A stretch of DNA of 64,000 nt from Dillenia suffruticosa (Eukaryota > Streptophyta > Magnoliopsida > Dilleniales > Dilleniaceae). The position numbers and the translations under genes are program-made. The notes beneath the pieces are model-generated. The model searched no databases. It saw only the letters and a list, made by a program, of their open reading frames with translations, and was not told the DNA's origin. Below, piece after piece: positions 52,051-64,000 of the stretch. How positions within the stretch are numbered: position 1 is the stretch's first letter; each line of letters opens with the position of its first letter. The stretch spans positions 13,441,201 to 13,505,200 of the forward strand of contig JAVTVX010000016.1 in NCBI GenBank assembly GCA_033439265.1. The letters are read 5' to 3'.

Positions 52051-52494
52051 TGAAGGAATGAATGCCCACGTGGGGCATCTTTCCTTATTTGGAAAAAGGA
52101 AATTATCCCACTTTCCATATGCACAAATGGTAACTGATGGGATTTGAATTCCCTACCATTTGTGGTGACGGAGGAATATGGAAACTAGGGTAAACTCTAG
52201 GAGGCACAATTCATTCTAGGATTGCACAAAAAATTGTGAGGAGACAATTGAGAGAGAGGGAGAAAAGTTCTGCGAAGAGAATTTGTGTCACCGGATTTGA
52301 TTGAGGTGTCGTGGTGCTGCGGTGATAGCTCGACTTTTGTGGTTATCATCCCGACTGCGAGGTCGATTGATCGAGGTTCGTGGTTCCCAGATTTGCAATC
52401 TACTTTTTGAGGTATGCCCGAAAACCCTAATCTTTTATGATTCCGAAATATTTTGCACGCTTCCGCATGTGTATGTGCATATATAAATCCAACA
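52051..52494 (+). repeat. 5' LTR of Copia-2
   Basis: 444 bp, TG...CA ends. Near its 3' end it contains ATATATAAATCC, and near its start a CCCACGTGGGG palindrome that contains a G-box core (CACGTG) and may be a promoter element. Differences from 58809-59252 are five transitions. Confidence 0.96.
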
Positions 52495-53661
52495 TTGGTA
52501 TCAGAGCGAGGTTGGATTTATTCAATTATTTTCGGAATATTTTCGGGTATAAAAAATATAGGGTTGCAAAAATGGGTTTCGGATCACGGATGAGTTTCGT
52601 GAATCCGAATACACCGTGACGTTACCCATGTCACGTAGATCTCAAATATAATTTTTTCTGAATTTTTGGAGCATGTTTAAGCCATGAAATTTTAAGTTGA
52701 AATTTTCGGCCCTAAGGGTGCCCAAAACTTAAAAATCTAGATCTATCCGTGTAGAGGGATTGTTGATCTAAATAAATGGTATATTTGTGTTCCATGTGCA
52801 TTGATCTATGTTTTGACATGCATTTTGCATTGATTGGTTGCCGGAAACTGGGATTTCCGGCGAAGCCGCGGAGGGCCAAAATTTGGATATATGATTCGCT
52901 GTGTTTAGGGCTTGAATCATTCAGAAAACGAGTTCGAAATATTTTTGGGAAGTCCAAATATATTTTCCGGTAGAAACCGTCGTAAAAAAAAATTAGCCGG
53001 AAATGGGTTTTCGGAGAATCGGGTCGAAAAACCCGTTGCAGGAGCCGTCGGGCGAAGAAGAACCGGCCCAGACCCGCGGGCGCGTGCCGAGCACGCCCCA
53101 CAGAGGCGCGTGAAGCGGGGTACGCGGGGCGCGGTCAGGTCGGACCCTGACCCGGACCGACCCGCAACCGACCCGACCGGGTCGGACCGGACCGTTAACC
53201 GGGTCGGTCGGGTCAACCCTGACCCGTTGACCGACCCGGTCTGACCCGGCTCAGGGCGGCTCAAGGCGTGAAGGCGCGTGTGAGCCGAGCCGCGCGTGGC
53301 GCGTGGCGGCGCGTATGACGCGCGCCCCGCGTCTGGCGCGTGTAGCATGCTGCTGCCGGCGCGTGGCGGCATGTGGAGAGCACAGCCGGCGGCGCGTCAG
53401 GTCATCCAAAATTGATTTTTTCAATTTTTTGGGGGTCCTATGTGCATATTTGTGACTATTTGTGAGATTTTGTGCACTAAATTAAAGTCCGGATGGTGAG
53501 ATGAGGTCCCGGGTTGTGGTGTATGGTGTCCGTTGACTCATATGCTCACTTTGGGGTCAATACTCGATTCATTTTGGATTGTTAATTCGTAGGGTGTACG
53601 AAATTGTGAAAATAAGCATTATTAGTCACTAACGTCTCTTTCTTTTTGTGTGACAGATACA
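52495..53661 (+). other. Leader of Copia-2 with an extremely GC-rich stretch
   Basis: The primer site is followed by an untranslated leader of about 1.15 kb. At 53020-53400 it is very GC-rich, with repeated GACCCG/CGGGTC motifs in both orientations (53140-53250) that could form strong hairpins, then repeated GGCGCGTGG-type motifs. Long open frames on both strands here result from composition. The gag start follows at 53662. Confidence 0.7.
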
Positions 53662-56600
53662 ATGGCTGCGACAAAAAGTATCGTACTTGATCTCGTTAAG
53701 GGAGATAAGTTGAACGGTGACAATTATGAGATTTGACACCGTAAAGTTCAATTTGTCTTCGAGGAGCAGGACCTAGCGGAGGTTCTATTACACAAGATGA
53801 CAGACCCCGGGGTGAGTGATACGCCTCAGGCGAAACTGGATGAGGAGGCGTATCGTGCATGGAAGAAGAAGGATGGCCAAGCTAGGGTCATCCTCCTTAG
53901 CAGCATGCACGATAATCTGATTCCAGTGTACGAGTAGTATCCTACTGCGATGTCGGTTTGGAGTACTCTGAGAGGGCACCTTGGCTCCCGGTCAGCTCCT
54001 AAGCTGAGGATGCTGACTTATAGGTTTATCACCTATAAGAAGAGACCCGATCATACCATGAAATAGCATTTAATGCATATGTCAAATATGATCGCTTCTC
54101 TAAAGAATATGGGGGAGCGAATGTCTGATGAGTTTCAGGTACTGGGAGTAATCCAGTCCTTGCCTGACTCTTGGGATGTTGTAAGGACCTACCTCACGCA
54201 CACTGAGAGTATTCGTACTTTCATGGACGTGCGTAGGCATTGTGAGCTCGAGGAGGAGCGCCAGGAGGTGGCTAGGTCGGTTTTTGGTCATGCCTATGTG
54301 GCGGAGTCGAGTAAGGGCTCCAAGGGTGTCAAGCGTAAATGGCGCAAATATGACAAGAAACCTAGCCAGGCTAAGAGGAAGCCAGCAGCAAAAACCGTTG
54401 ATAGAGGGCAGAGACGAAAGAAGAAGGAGCTCGACAAGAGCAAAGTCCGATGCTACGTTTGTGGCAAATCTGGGCATTTCGCTCGCGAGTGTGGCGAGCG
54501 AAAGGTATGTCCTTCTTCTTTACATGGTATGAGTTATGTTTCATCCACTGTGATGCTTACTAACTCTTCTCCTTTGTGGATTGTAGACTCAGGAGCCACC
54601 GACCATGTAGCTCGAGATAGGAGTGCATATGTGGAGTTCTGCCGATTGAGTCCCCAAGCGAGGAGGCTGTACGTGGGGAACGGAGCATTTGTGGTTGTGA
54701 AGGGGATTGGTACATGCAAGCTGATGCTGCCAAGTAACCAAGTCCTATACCTGCATCATGTGCTGTATGCTCCCGAGATTCGGCGGAATCTCATTTCTGT
54801 CATTTGTTTAGATCGTTTAGGATACTCTGTCATTTTCAGAAATCTGAGTGTTTTTGTCATTTATGATAACTCTGTTTTGTGTACTGGTTTAGTCCATGAT
54901 GGACTTTATGCGTTGGATTTGGTTTCCTTTAATAAAATTACTGATTTGTCTTCTATTGCGTATACATCTGATAGCGTAGTTGATGATATTTCTATTTGAC
55001 ATAGTAGACTTGGCAACATAGGGCAAGAGAGAATGAACCGGTTAGCTACGAGTGGCTTGTTGGGCCCGCTAACCCGGATCGAGTTGCCCTTATGTGAGTT
55101 TTGCCTAGCCGGCAAAGCGACGAGGAAACCATTTGGAAAAGCAATGAGGGCTGGGACCCCATTGCAATTGATCCACTCCGATATTTGTGGACCTATGAAT
55201 GTGAGAGCCCGAAACGGAGTCACGTATTTCATTACGTTTATAGATGATTACACGCGTTTCGGTTACGTCTACCTAATCTCGCACAAGTCTGAGGTATTAG
55301 ATTGCTTCAGGAGGTTTATCAACGAGGTTGAAAACCAGTTAAACTTGAGAATTAAAACTCTCAGAACCGATAGAGGACGCGAGTACTTGTCTGAGGAGTT
55401 TAAAGAGCTCTGTTTCGAGAAGGGTATTACGAGACAGTTGACTATTCCTGCTACTCCCCAGTAGAATGGGGTAGCTGAGAGAAGGAATAGGACTTTGTTG
55501 GAGATGGTAAGATCGATGATGGCGCAGGCCAATTTGGCTATCTCCTATTGGGGAGACGCATTGTTGACTGCCGCCTACGTTCTTAACCGTGTTCCAACCA
55601 AGTCCGTAGTCAGTACTCCATACGAGCTTTGGACAGGGAGGCAGCCTAACCTTAGCCATTTGAGACCATGGGGTTGTGCCGCATACCTTCACGATTCCTC
55701 GCACCCACACGGCAAGTTAGGCCCACGAGGAAAGAAATATATCTTTGTAAGGTACTCTGAACATTCTAAGGGACATGTGTTCCTAGGTGAACGTACGGAT
55801 GGCACGGTCTCCGAGATCGAATCTCGTAATGCTACGTTCCTGGAAAATGATTTCCCTAAGAGAGGCGTAATCGACCAGGATTTTACCTTTTATGAGATGG
55901 GTGAGCCTGACGGCCCAACTGAGCCCAGGGGAGGGACCCAAGAGCCTACAATGGATCTTGGTCCTAGTGGGAGTGACCCATCTCGAGGTGAGGAGGCTCC
56001 TCCTCCTTGTAGGAGTAGTCGGGGACATGTACCCCGACGTCATTTTTCGACAGAGGATGAGATCCTCATCGTGACTCCTGAGGATGATGAAGAACCTCAA
56101 ACCTTTGAGAAGGCTCTCGAGAGTCCTATGAGGGACCAATGGCTAGAGGCCATGAAAGAGGAGATGGAATCAATGAGGGTCAACGGGGTTTGGGACCTAG
56201 TTGACCTACCTGAGGAATGAAGGGCCATAGGGAACAAGTGGGTTCTCAAAATCAAAAGAAAGGCCGACGGATCGGTAGAAAGATACAAAGCCCGTCTAGT
56301 AGCCAAGGGTTACACACAGACAAAGGGCATTGATTACGAGGAGACTTTCTCCCCTGTAGTCAAATTTACATCGATCCGTCTACTCTTGGCGATTGTCGCG
56401 AGCATGGATCTAGAGTTGTATCAGATGGATGTAAAGACCGCTTTCCTTAATGGAAATCTTGATGAGGAGATCTACATGGAACAGCCCTCTGGGTTCGTTC
56501 TAGTAAGTCATGAGGACAAGGTCTGTCGACTTCAGAAGTCGATATATGGCCTAAAGCAATCATCCAGGCGGTGGTACCTAAGATTCCATGAGGAGGTGAT

Positions 56601-57657
56601 ATCTTATGGTTTTACAATGATCGAGGAGGATCATTGTGTTTACTTGATACGATCTGATAACTCTTTTGTGATCCTGTCCCTGTATGTGGACGATATACTG
56701 TTGGCTGGGAACAACATTCAGTATATGATGACGATCAAGGCTTGGTTGTCATTGAGCTTCGACATGATCGACATGGGTGAAGCTGAGTTCATCCTTGGAG
56801 TTAAGATCCAGAGAGATCGATCGAGAAGAATGTTGGCTCTTTCACAAGAGACCTACATTAAGAAAATTCTCGAGCGCTTTGGGATGAGTGGTTGTAATCC
56901 CATTGATACTCCAATCGCCAAGTGTGATGGTCTGAGTCTTGAGATGTACCCGAAAACTCAGGAAGATATAAGGGAGATGCGTAAAATCCCTTATTCTAGC
57001 GCAGTGGGAAGTCTAATGTATGCGATGCTGTGTACACGACCAGACATATGTTACGCAGTCGGTCTGGTGAGTAGATATCAATCAAATCCTGGAAGGGGTC
57101 ACTGGAGAGCAGTGAAAATGATTTTTAGATATTTCAAGAGAACTGCGAGCTACTCCTTGTGTTATGGGAGAGGGGATTTGCGCCTCATAGGATATTCAGA
57201 CGCCGACTGGGGCGGTGATCTGGATAAGCGCAAATCGACATCAGGTTTTGCATTCTTGCTCAATGGCGGTGCCATTTCTTGGAGCAGTAAGAAGCAGACC
57301 TGTGTAGCTTTATCTACGATGGAGGCTGAGTTCGTGGCTTGCTCAGTTGCAGTTCATGAGAGTGTTTGGCTCTGAAGACTATTAGATGACTTAGGGGTTG
57401 TGGCTGATAGTGGGAGGCCAGTGATGATTTACTGTGATAATCAGGCTGCTATCGCCTACACTCGAGACCCTAAGTATCATAGTAGGACCAAACACATAGA
57501 CACCAGATATAATTTTGTTAGAGACATCATCGAGAAGGGTGAAGTGACCGTCAAGTACATCTCGACACATTGCATGGTGGCTGACCCCTTCACCAAACCC
57601 ATCACTAGAGACTCATTTATAGCACATAGAGAGTCATTGGGTTTGGGAATATTTTGA
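53662..57657 (+). pseudogene. Copia-2 gag-pol polyprotein, one frame with seven nonsense codons
   Basis: The ATG at 53662 opens a frame of 1331 codons to TAA/TGA-type closure at 57655-57657. It has no frameshift. Domains: gag; zinc knuckle C-x2-C-x4-H-x4-C (54451-54492); protease with DSGATDH (Asp codon 54586); integrase zinc finger and core with Asp 55180, Asp 55369 and Glu 55477; RT with YVDD (56683-56694); RNase H with SDADWGGD (about 57196) and the final NFVRD region. Internal stops: TGA 53734-53736, TAG 53935-53937, TAG 54064-54066, TGA 54997-54999, TAG 55462-55464, TGA 56218-56220, TGA 57373-57375. Each differs by one transition from Trp, Gln or Arg codons expected at those points. Integrase before RT marks Ty1/copia. 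Confidence 0.95.
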
Positions 57658-58808
57658 TTTTTCTCATTGTACTAAACTGACGATGTGATGCTTATTATAT
57701 TTTTATATATGATTTTGTGCATTATTCAGTCACATTAATATTTTCTTAAATAATGCACTTATTTATATCATTTATATTTTGATGTGATAAAATATATGTC
57801 AGGCAGGTGAGGTCGACTCTCTCACACGAGCGACCACCTCCAACTCTGAGTGAGTGGAGATGAGACAGTTTCTAGTCGTAAGAGGCATTGAGAGTGGCCC
57901 AGTTAGAACAAAAGTCGCCCTGATATGCGTTCAGGATGAGGTCATTTGGGATATGACCGACATGGAAATACTCACATCCATGTTGCCTGTGAGTAGCCAG
58001 ATTTGAGATCTCAGACATCACCTGCGATAGTGATATTGTCTCTGAGACACTCTCTCTGAGATCTCTGGGTAGAGTCTTATGTGTAGATTGAGTCCCGTAT
58101 CTGCACAGTATTAAGAAATCTGACATATGCCCTTTTGAGAAATAAGGGATTAACACTGTGGCACGCGTTTCATACCGCGTGTGATGACAACTAGGGATAG
58201 TGGGAGCAATTATATAAGACGATAATCTATTCATGATCCCCGTTCCCACTGTGTGAGACCCGAGATCCATTGGGTGGGATCTCAAGTACCCTTATTTTAC
58301 TTTCGACTGTCTCTAGAAGTCTTGATTCAGTGATTGCTATTTTAGTCTGTTTACCTATGGCCCGGAAGATAAATTGAGGTCTAAGGGGCAGGTCTAGGAA
58401 AGCAGCTGATTTGAGATCGATGGATTCGAGTTTGGGAAAGGAAGACCAAATTTACATTACATCGTTGGGTTGTATTCACCGACCGGTCTGTTACGTATAT
58501 ATCCACGTTGGGATACGAACGTAATAGTGACTACACATTCGAGGATATATTGGGGATGACTTTCGATGAGGAAAGTGACTCGAAGGATGTAAATGTGATG
58601 AGTCTGGGGTACAGCGAGATATTTGTTTTATAATTAACGACGACTCCTCGAACATCCTAACAGGTGCATCGAGAAGTCTTTATTTGCAGGTGTACTCGCC
58701 AGTCGCACGACACCCAATCTAGTATGAAAATCCAGAAGGGTGATACAGGAGATCGCATGAGCTGTGATCTCGTGATGGATGAAAATGCCCTCGTGTGCAA
58801 GTGGGAGA
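57658..58808 (+). other. 3' untranslated interior of Copia-2
   Basis: About 1.15 kb between the end of pol and the 3' LTR. I see no envelope-like gene; open frames are short. The stretch ends in the purine tract directly before TGAAGGAATG. Some plant copia lineages have such a long 3' spacer. Confidence 0.65.
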
Positions 58809-59252
58809 TGAAGGAATGAATGCCCACGTGGGGCATCTTTCCTTATTTGGAAAAAGGAAATTATCCCACTTTCCATATGCACAAATGGTAATTGATGGGA
58901 TTTGAATTCCCTACCATTTGTGGTGACGGAGGAATATGGAAACTAGGGTAAACCCTAGGAGGCACAATTCATTCTAGGATTGCACAAAAAATTGTGAGGA
59001 GACAATTGAGAGAGAGGGAGAAAAATTCTGCGAAGAAAATTTGTGTCACCGGATTTGATTGAGGTGTCGTGGTGCTGCGGTGATAGCTCGACTTTTGTGG
59101 TTATCATCCCGACTGCGAGATCGATTGATCGAGGTTCGTGGTTCCCAGATTTGCAATCTACTTTTTGAGGTATGCCCGAAAACCCTAATCTTTTATGATT
59201 CCGAAATATTTTGCACGCTTCCGCATGTGTATGTGCATATATAAATCCAACA
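58809..59252 (+). repeat. 3' LTR of Copia-2
   Basis: Identical in length to the 5' LTR. It is followed by the target duplication GAATC. Confidence 0.96.
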
Positions 59253-59257
59253 GAATC

Positions 59258-60937
59258 AAATTAAGTCTCGCTCTCTTTCTCTAAGGATGGGAAGTTTCAC
59301 ACTGTTTTTCACTCGTCCATTTTGTTTATATGGAAAGAGCAATAAAACCTTCTTGACAAGATTGTAGTTGCTCCCTCGGTAAGACAAGATTTTGTTTTAC
59401 ACTTGGAAATGATTCAAGCGATTCACAATCACTTATGTACCTTCTTGACAAGATTTTATTTAGCACTGTTCTTCACTCATGCATTTTGCTCATAAATTCT
59501 AACTGATACATTGCTATTAGGATTGTAGTTTCGCTAAGGATGGGAATTTTTACTCTGAAAAATGTTGTGATAAATATAATTTCTCAAACTTCCTTTCTCT
59601 GGCTTTCACCTCTTCTCCTCTATAATTGGGAGTAGAAAGGTTTCTTTAGTATTTATGACTATAAAGTCAGAAGTTATGCCTTATGAAATTAGCATAGTCC
59701 AAGGAGAAATGAAAACAGGTGCACCTCATGTGTCATGGGAGAGTTTAATAGTGGTGCTCTAAGTTAAAATAGATAAAAGAAAAGATTTGGGAGAACACCG
59801 AAGTCTACTGCCATAAAGGAAATAGAAACACTAAGGCCAAAAGAATAATTTAAGTGTGGCAATCATATTTCAATTACTTCCAGTTCTTAAAAATAAACAC
59901 AGAAATTACTTAGTTAATAAATTAATTAATTAATTAATTGAATGATTATAAATTGGAGTAACTCTAGCACAAATAACATTGGTGTGAGTAGACAGAGAGA
60001 CTTGTGGAAAGATGTGCAATAATGTGCTCTACAGTCATGGGGACAAGCCTATATAGAGTTTAAATTAGGTTTCGCGTATTAATTCAATGAAGTTGATTTT
60101 TAAACCAGACGCAATCCAAAATGCAAATGATTACTAAGTTTAGTGAGTTAGAAATTATAGAGCAACAAATCACTTCCAACTTTATCAACTTATAAAGTTT
60201 TAATCATGTGCCGAAGCTTTTTCTAGGTTGGAGTTCATTGTACCCTCTTACTTGTAAATATTTATAAAAAGACAAATTAATTAAGAAGACAAAAGACCAA
60301 GAGAGATATTTGGAGGGTGCTTTGAACTGTTAACGACTATAGATATTCCCTTAACATATGAGGTATCATTTGTTGATATTAAATAACCTCTGTAGAAAAT
60401 GGCAAAGAGAATACGCATGGGTTATGTTAAGCAGTTGCCACCCAGCCACAAAAATAACTAGATTATAAATCCTCAATTTAGAACCCGACTCCCGTCAAAG
60501 TGTGAAAGAATAGCACAACTCAAGGCAGACTGAATGAATAGAGTAAACATGATTGGGTTCAAATTCCCATCCATACATTAAATATATTACTGTTAATGTA
60601 AATTTAATCATATGTTCTACCGTGTCTTTCCCATTTTTTTTCCTGAAAATTTGTTACGTTATTTAACATAAGCACTTCCACACTAGAAAAAATGAGAGTA
60701 AGGCCACATAAAACATCGATTTCCATGCTTTAGCTTCCAAAAGTAAATGCAAACTAGAAAGACTCCTTGGTTTAATCCCGCATGCCAGAGAACAAGAGCA
60801 CAATAGAATAGAGATGTACTCTTTTATGATCTTTAGACTGTATTGCTCTTTCACTATATCTTAGTGTTCTATTTATATATATTATCTTTATTTTCAGAAT
60901 TTAATATGATATAAAAAAAAAAAAAAGAGAAAAGAGG
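59258..60937. other. Intergenic DNA, no gene recognised
   Basis: About 59270-59530 holds an imperfect direct repeat (CTTCTTGACAAGATT and CACT(C/T)GTTTTTCACT-like blocks occur twice). A short TAAT/ATTA microsatellite is at 59916-59940. An A-tract at 60914-60929 abuts the next LTR. No RNA gene seen. Confidence 0.5.
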
Positions 60938-61715
60938 TGTAACAATGATCTACAAGTACCAATTGTCACTGATGAGACCGGGCCTAACGGCCCATGACCA
61001 TATAATTCATAGCCATCGAAACCCAAATCTTGCTAGGCCTACCTGGCTATAACCAAGCCCATGGAAAACCAAGCTTCTCTCAACCATCACCGGATGGACC
61101 CTGCAGCCTCTTAGCTTTCCGATTTCTCAGTCTCCTCTGTCACTACAGAAATAATTCTTATTATATGACGGGTCTAAGTTATAATTACACGATAAGAAAA
61201 GAAATCTTTACTAAGTTTAAATTTTCCTTAATCTAATACAAATCATTCGTGATCTCTCTCGATTAGGAAGTAAATCTCCCAACAATGGAGACATCCATAT
61301 TGTCCATGATAACAACTTAAACTTTCGTATCTCAGAGTACTCCAAATCTATAGAAAGTTTACAACTACGATTTTGTAATCTCATAATATCTCCAGCAATC
61401 TCTCCACAAGGTAAATAGGATTTTTACACCTTCAAGCATATATGACACCTCCCATACAAGCTATATGTATGAAACTGAGGTAACTTTCTAGGTATGCATC
61501 TCTCTCTCTACATATCACATATAGAGACAACACATGACACAAACTCTTTTAGTCTTTCCCTTCTTTACCTCTCTTTCTAACTTGTGCGTCGGAGCCTCCT
61601 CCGCAGGAGCCGTTTTTACAGGACTCTATTTTGAAGACAAGCCGATAGACATCGCCTCATCGGTTCTCCGTTCAGACCAGAAGGACAATCTATTATTGAG
61701 TTATTTTTAGGTTCA
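60938..61715 (+). repeat. Putative 5' LTR of the Tat element
   Basis: Delimited by TG at 60938 and CA at 61715, six bases before the primer site. It contains GGAGCCTCCTCCGCAGGAGCC near 61590, a CT-rich context usual for Tat LTR ends. Length is about 780 bp. The left edge is inferred from a single TG after an A-tract. Confidence 0.6.
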
Positions 61716-61789
61716 ATAGATTGGCGCCATCTGTGAAAACAATTGACTGATTAGTTTAAAAGTAATTCATGCCCTATTTCTCCTATCAG

Positions 61790-64000
61790 CATGCTATTGA
61801 AAAGAAGGAGGCCAACAATCAACTTCAACGATGACGACTTACGAGGGGTCGACCTGAATCAACGTGACCCCCTCATCATCACAGCTAAGATAGGCTATTA
61901 TGTCATGAAGAGAGTTTTGGTCAACCAGGGAGCAGAATACAATCTCCTTCACTAGGACGCTTTCTCTCAAATGGGCTTCCATCAAATCATATCTTCAACC
62001 CCCAGTCGGGTCTTCGAAAAGATCAAACGAGCAACTATACCCTGAAGGCACTGTCTCACTCCCTAGAACTTTGGTGACACCACCCAATCACGCTTCCGCT
62101 ATGACTCCTTTCAATGTGGTCAGGCTAACATCTTTGTACAATGCTATCTTGGGCCATCCTGGCCTAAATGATTTAGATGCCTTGCTGAGCACCAAGCACA
62201 AGAAAATCAAGTTTAGAACACCTTTAGACATTGCAATGCTTACCTACAATCCAAACCCCTAGAACGTTTCTGTATCAAAGGAGATAAAGAAATGTTTCAG
62301 TGTAGACACTATAGAGTTCAGAGACAACATCGAGCAATCCATAAAACCTAAGCCTAGTGACAAGGCAATAAAGGTCTAGATCACCGATGTACCGGGCTAG
62401 ACGGTCTAAATTGGAGCTGACCTACAAACTCCCCTTCGGGATACCATAATCAAGTGCTTGCGGCGACATTATAGTGTCTTTGTGTGGAAGCTTGAAAACA
62501 TGCCTAGAATATATCTTTCAGTGATCATACACATGCTGATGGCAAATCCTAACTGCAAACCTGTGAAACAAAAGAAGAGAGTATTCATGTTCGAGCACCA
62601 GCGAGCGATACAAGAAGAAATACAGAAACTATTTGTGACGAACTTCATCAAAGAGGCTAAATATCCTAAATAGTTAGCAAACGTGATCATGGTGAAGAAA
62701 GCGAATGGCAAATAGAGAATGTGCGTTGACTTCATCGACCGTAATAAAGCATGTTCCAAAAATAGTTACCCTCTTCTGATTATTAATAAGCTCATAGATA
62801 ATTCATCGGGATATCAACTCATAAGTTTTATGGATGCATATTTGGACCACAATTAGATTTGCATGGCACCCGAAAAAGAAAAAAAAAATCCAGTTTTATT
62901 ATAGAATTCAGCATCTACTGCTACAAAGTCGTGTCATTTGGCATTAAGAAAGCATGAGCAACCTTTCAGCAATCAGTCAACAAGGTTTTCAATGAGCAAC
63001 TTAGTAGGAACATCAAGGCCTATGTTGATGACATGCTCGTTAAAAACACCAGCTAGGAGGGCCACGTGGAAGACTTAGAAGAAACAGTCAAAACACTGGA
63101 GTGTTTTAATATAAAACTAAATCCAACCAAATGTGCTTTCAGGATTACTTTTGGCAAGTTTTTAGGCTTCTTGACCACCAGCTGAGGGATCGAGGCCAGC
63201 TCAGAGAAGATTTAGACTATTTTAGCATGTCTCTACCTAGAACACTAAAAGAGATATATCTTATCGGACGAATTGTGGCCTTAGATCGGTTTCTATCGAA
63301 GATAAGAGAAAGATACCAACCATTCTTCGATGCCCTAAAGAAATCATAGAAATTTTTATGGTTGCATGAATGTTAGCTAGCCTTCGACAGGCTTAATGAA
63401 TATCTCTCACCACTGCCTCTTCTCTCTCGGCCCATTTCTAGTGAGAAATTCTATCTTTACTTATCTATATCTGATAAAAATCTAGACTCTGTACTCGTGA
63501 GATAGAAGGCTACTATGCAAAAACCCATGTACTATGTCAGCCAAGTACTCCAAGAGTCAAAAATCAATTACAGAGCCATCGAGAAGGTGGCATTTACTCT
63601 TGACACAACTACCTGTCGCCTCCATCCCTACTTTCAGGCATATACAATTGTGGTGCTGATTGACCAACCCTTAAAGCAAATCTTACAAAAGGGGGACACC
63701 TCAAGCCTCCACATCAAATAGAGCATCGAGCTCAAAGAATTCGACATCAAATATCAACCAACACCCGCCATCAAGGGTCAGACCCTAACAGACTTTATTC
63801 TTGAATGCACCTTCCCAAATACCATCGAGCTAGTTACCGACAGCCTTTTGAAGTATGTTCAACCCTACCAAGGACCTTACACGTAGATAGCTCCTCCAAC
63901 TCTTTGGGGAGCGGAGTGGGACTCATCTTAGTGGGCCCCGAAGATCTTAAGATAGAATATACACTCTGCTTCAACTTTTGAGCCACCAACAATCAAGCCG
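61790..64000 (+). pseudogene. Tat pol remnants: protease, RT, RNase H, archaeal-type RNase H
   Basis: Protease remnant at about 61800-61980 (DDDLRGVDLNQRDPLIITAKIG, then VNQGAE, where an Asn codon at 61923-61925 replaces the catalytic Asp). RT at about 62420-63060: KPVKQKKRVF, AIQEEIQKLF, ANVIMVKKANGK, RMCVDFIDRNKAC, LISFMDAY, and the catalytic YVDDML at 63021-63038. RNase H follows (MYYVSQVLQESKINYRAIEK at about 63530-63590; ELKEFDIKYQPTPAIKG at 63733-63780). The extra RNase H start (LHVDSSSNSLGSGVGLIL) is at about 63877-63930, running off the window. There are numerous stops and several frameshifts. Gag is absent between the primer site and protease. Confidence 0.88.

Larger units (their letters stand above)
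52051..59252 (+). mobile_element. Copia-2: young Ty1/copia retrotransposon
   Basis: Two 444-bp LTRs (52051-52494 and 58809-59252) begin TGAAGGAATG and end ATCCAACA. The target duplication GAATC is exact (52046-52050 and 59253-59257). The primer site TTGGTATCAGAGCGAGG begins at 52495 (tRNA-Met type). A purine tract (AAGTGGGAGA) precedes the 3' LTR. The LTRs differ at only five sites, all transitions, which is about 98.9% identity. The total is 7.2 kb with complete gag-pol domains in one frame, interrupted by seven stops. The copy is structurally complete but cannot make a full polyprotein. Confidence 0.97.
60938..64000 (+). mobile_element. Tat-lineage Ty3/gypsy retrotransposon, left part only
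   Basis: The putative 5' LTR runs 60938-61715 (TGTAACAATG ... GGTTCA). It is followed by TTGGCGCCATCTGTGAAAAC (61721-61740), very close to the primer-site context typical of plant Tat-lineage elements. Protease, RT and RNase H follow, then an additional archaeal-type RNase H, the hallmark of this lineage. The right part, including integrase and the 3' LTR, lies outside, so the LTR cannot be confirmed by its partner. Confidence 0.85.

Noticed and set aside
52776-53372. Overlapping frames on both strands in the Copia-2 leader
   Set aside because: They coincide with the GC-rich leader and precede the real gag start at 53662; no known domain.

Overview
The window is nuclear DNA of a flowering plant, most likely a eudicot. 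The evidence is a multi-exon plant gene with short GT-AG introns, surrounded by plant-type CACTA, hAT, SINE, Ty1/copia and Ty3/gypsy elements in AT-rich DNA. Only one host gene can be recognised: CCaMK (DMI3), the calcium/calmodulin-dependent kinase of the common symbiosis pathway. Its presence suggests a species that can form arbuscular mycorrhiza. I cannot name the species.

Layout. 1-3389 (minus): CCaMK, seven exons, with the last exon running off the left edge. 3390-7015: upstream region with no gene seen. 7019-13837 and 14194-26149: two CACTA-like DNA transposons of one family in opposite orientation. Each has 3-bp target duplications and is filled with short palindromic repeats, satellites, GC-rich islands and pyrimidine tracts. 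The second carries a nested hAT element (21143-24827) with a broken transposase. 26366-26569: a tRNA-derived SINE with a 12-bp target duplication. 26885-42996 (minus): an old Ty3/gypsy element (Gypsy-A), itself split by a third CACTA-like element (29301-32082) and by a large-LTR retrotransposon (Gypsy-B, 32888-41408). 44854-51581 (plus): a decayed Ty1/copia element. 52051-59252 (plus): a young Ty1/copia element with 444-bp LTRs that differ at five sites. 60938-64000 (plus): the left part of a Tat-lineage Ty3/gypsy element that leaves the window.

Relations. About 80-90% of the window is transposon-derived, and the insertions can be ordered. Gypsy-A predates CACTA-3 and Gypsy-B because both interrupt its pol reading. 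CACTA-2 predates its hAT. Copia-2 is the youngest LTR element. Its 1331-codon polyprotein is uninterrupted in frame except for seven nonsense codons. Each stop is one C-to-T or G-to-A transition from a plausible sense codon, and all five LTR differences are transitions as well. This is the pattern expected from decay by cytosine-methylation deamination.

The points most worth a second look are: the exact 80-bp tandem duplication in CCaMK that copies a splice acceptor; the paired CACTA elements, which share a motif at exactly 143 bp from their matching ends and have a satellite-filled interior; and the transition-only decay of Copia-2. All alignments, identities and boundaries were made by eye.
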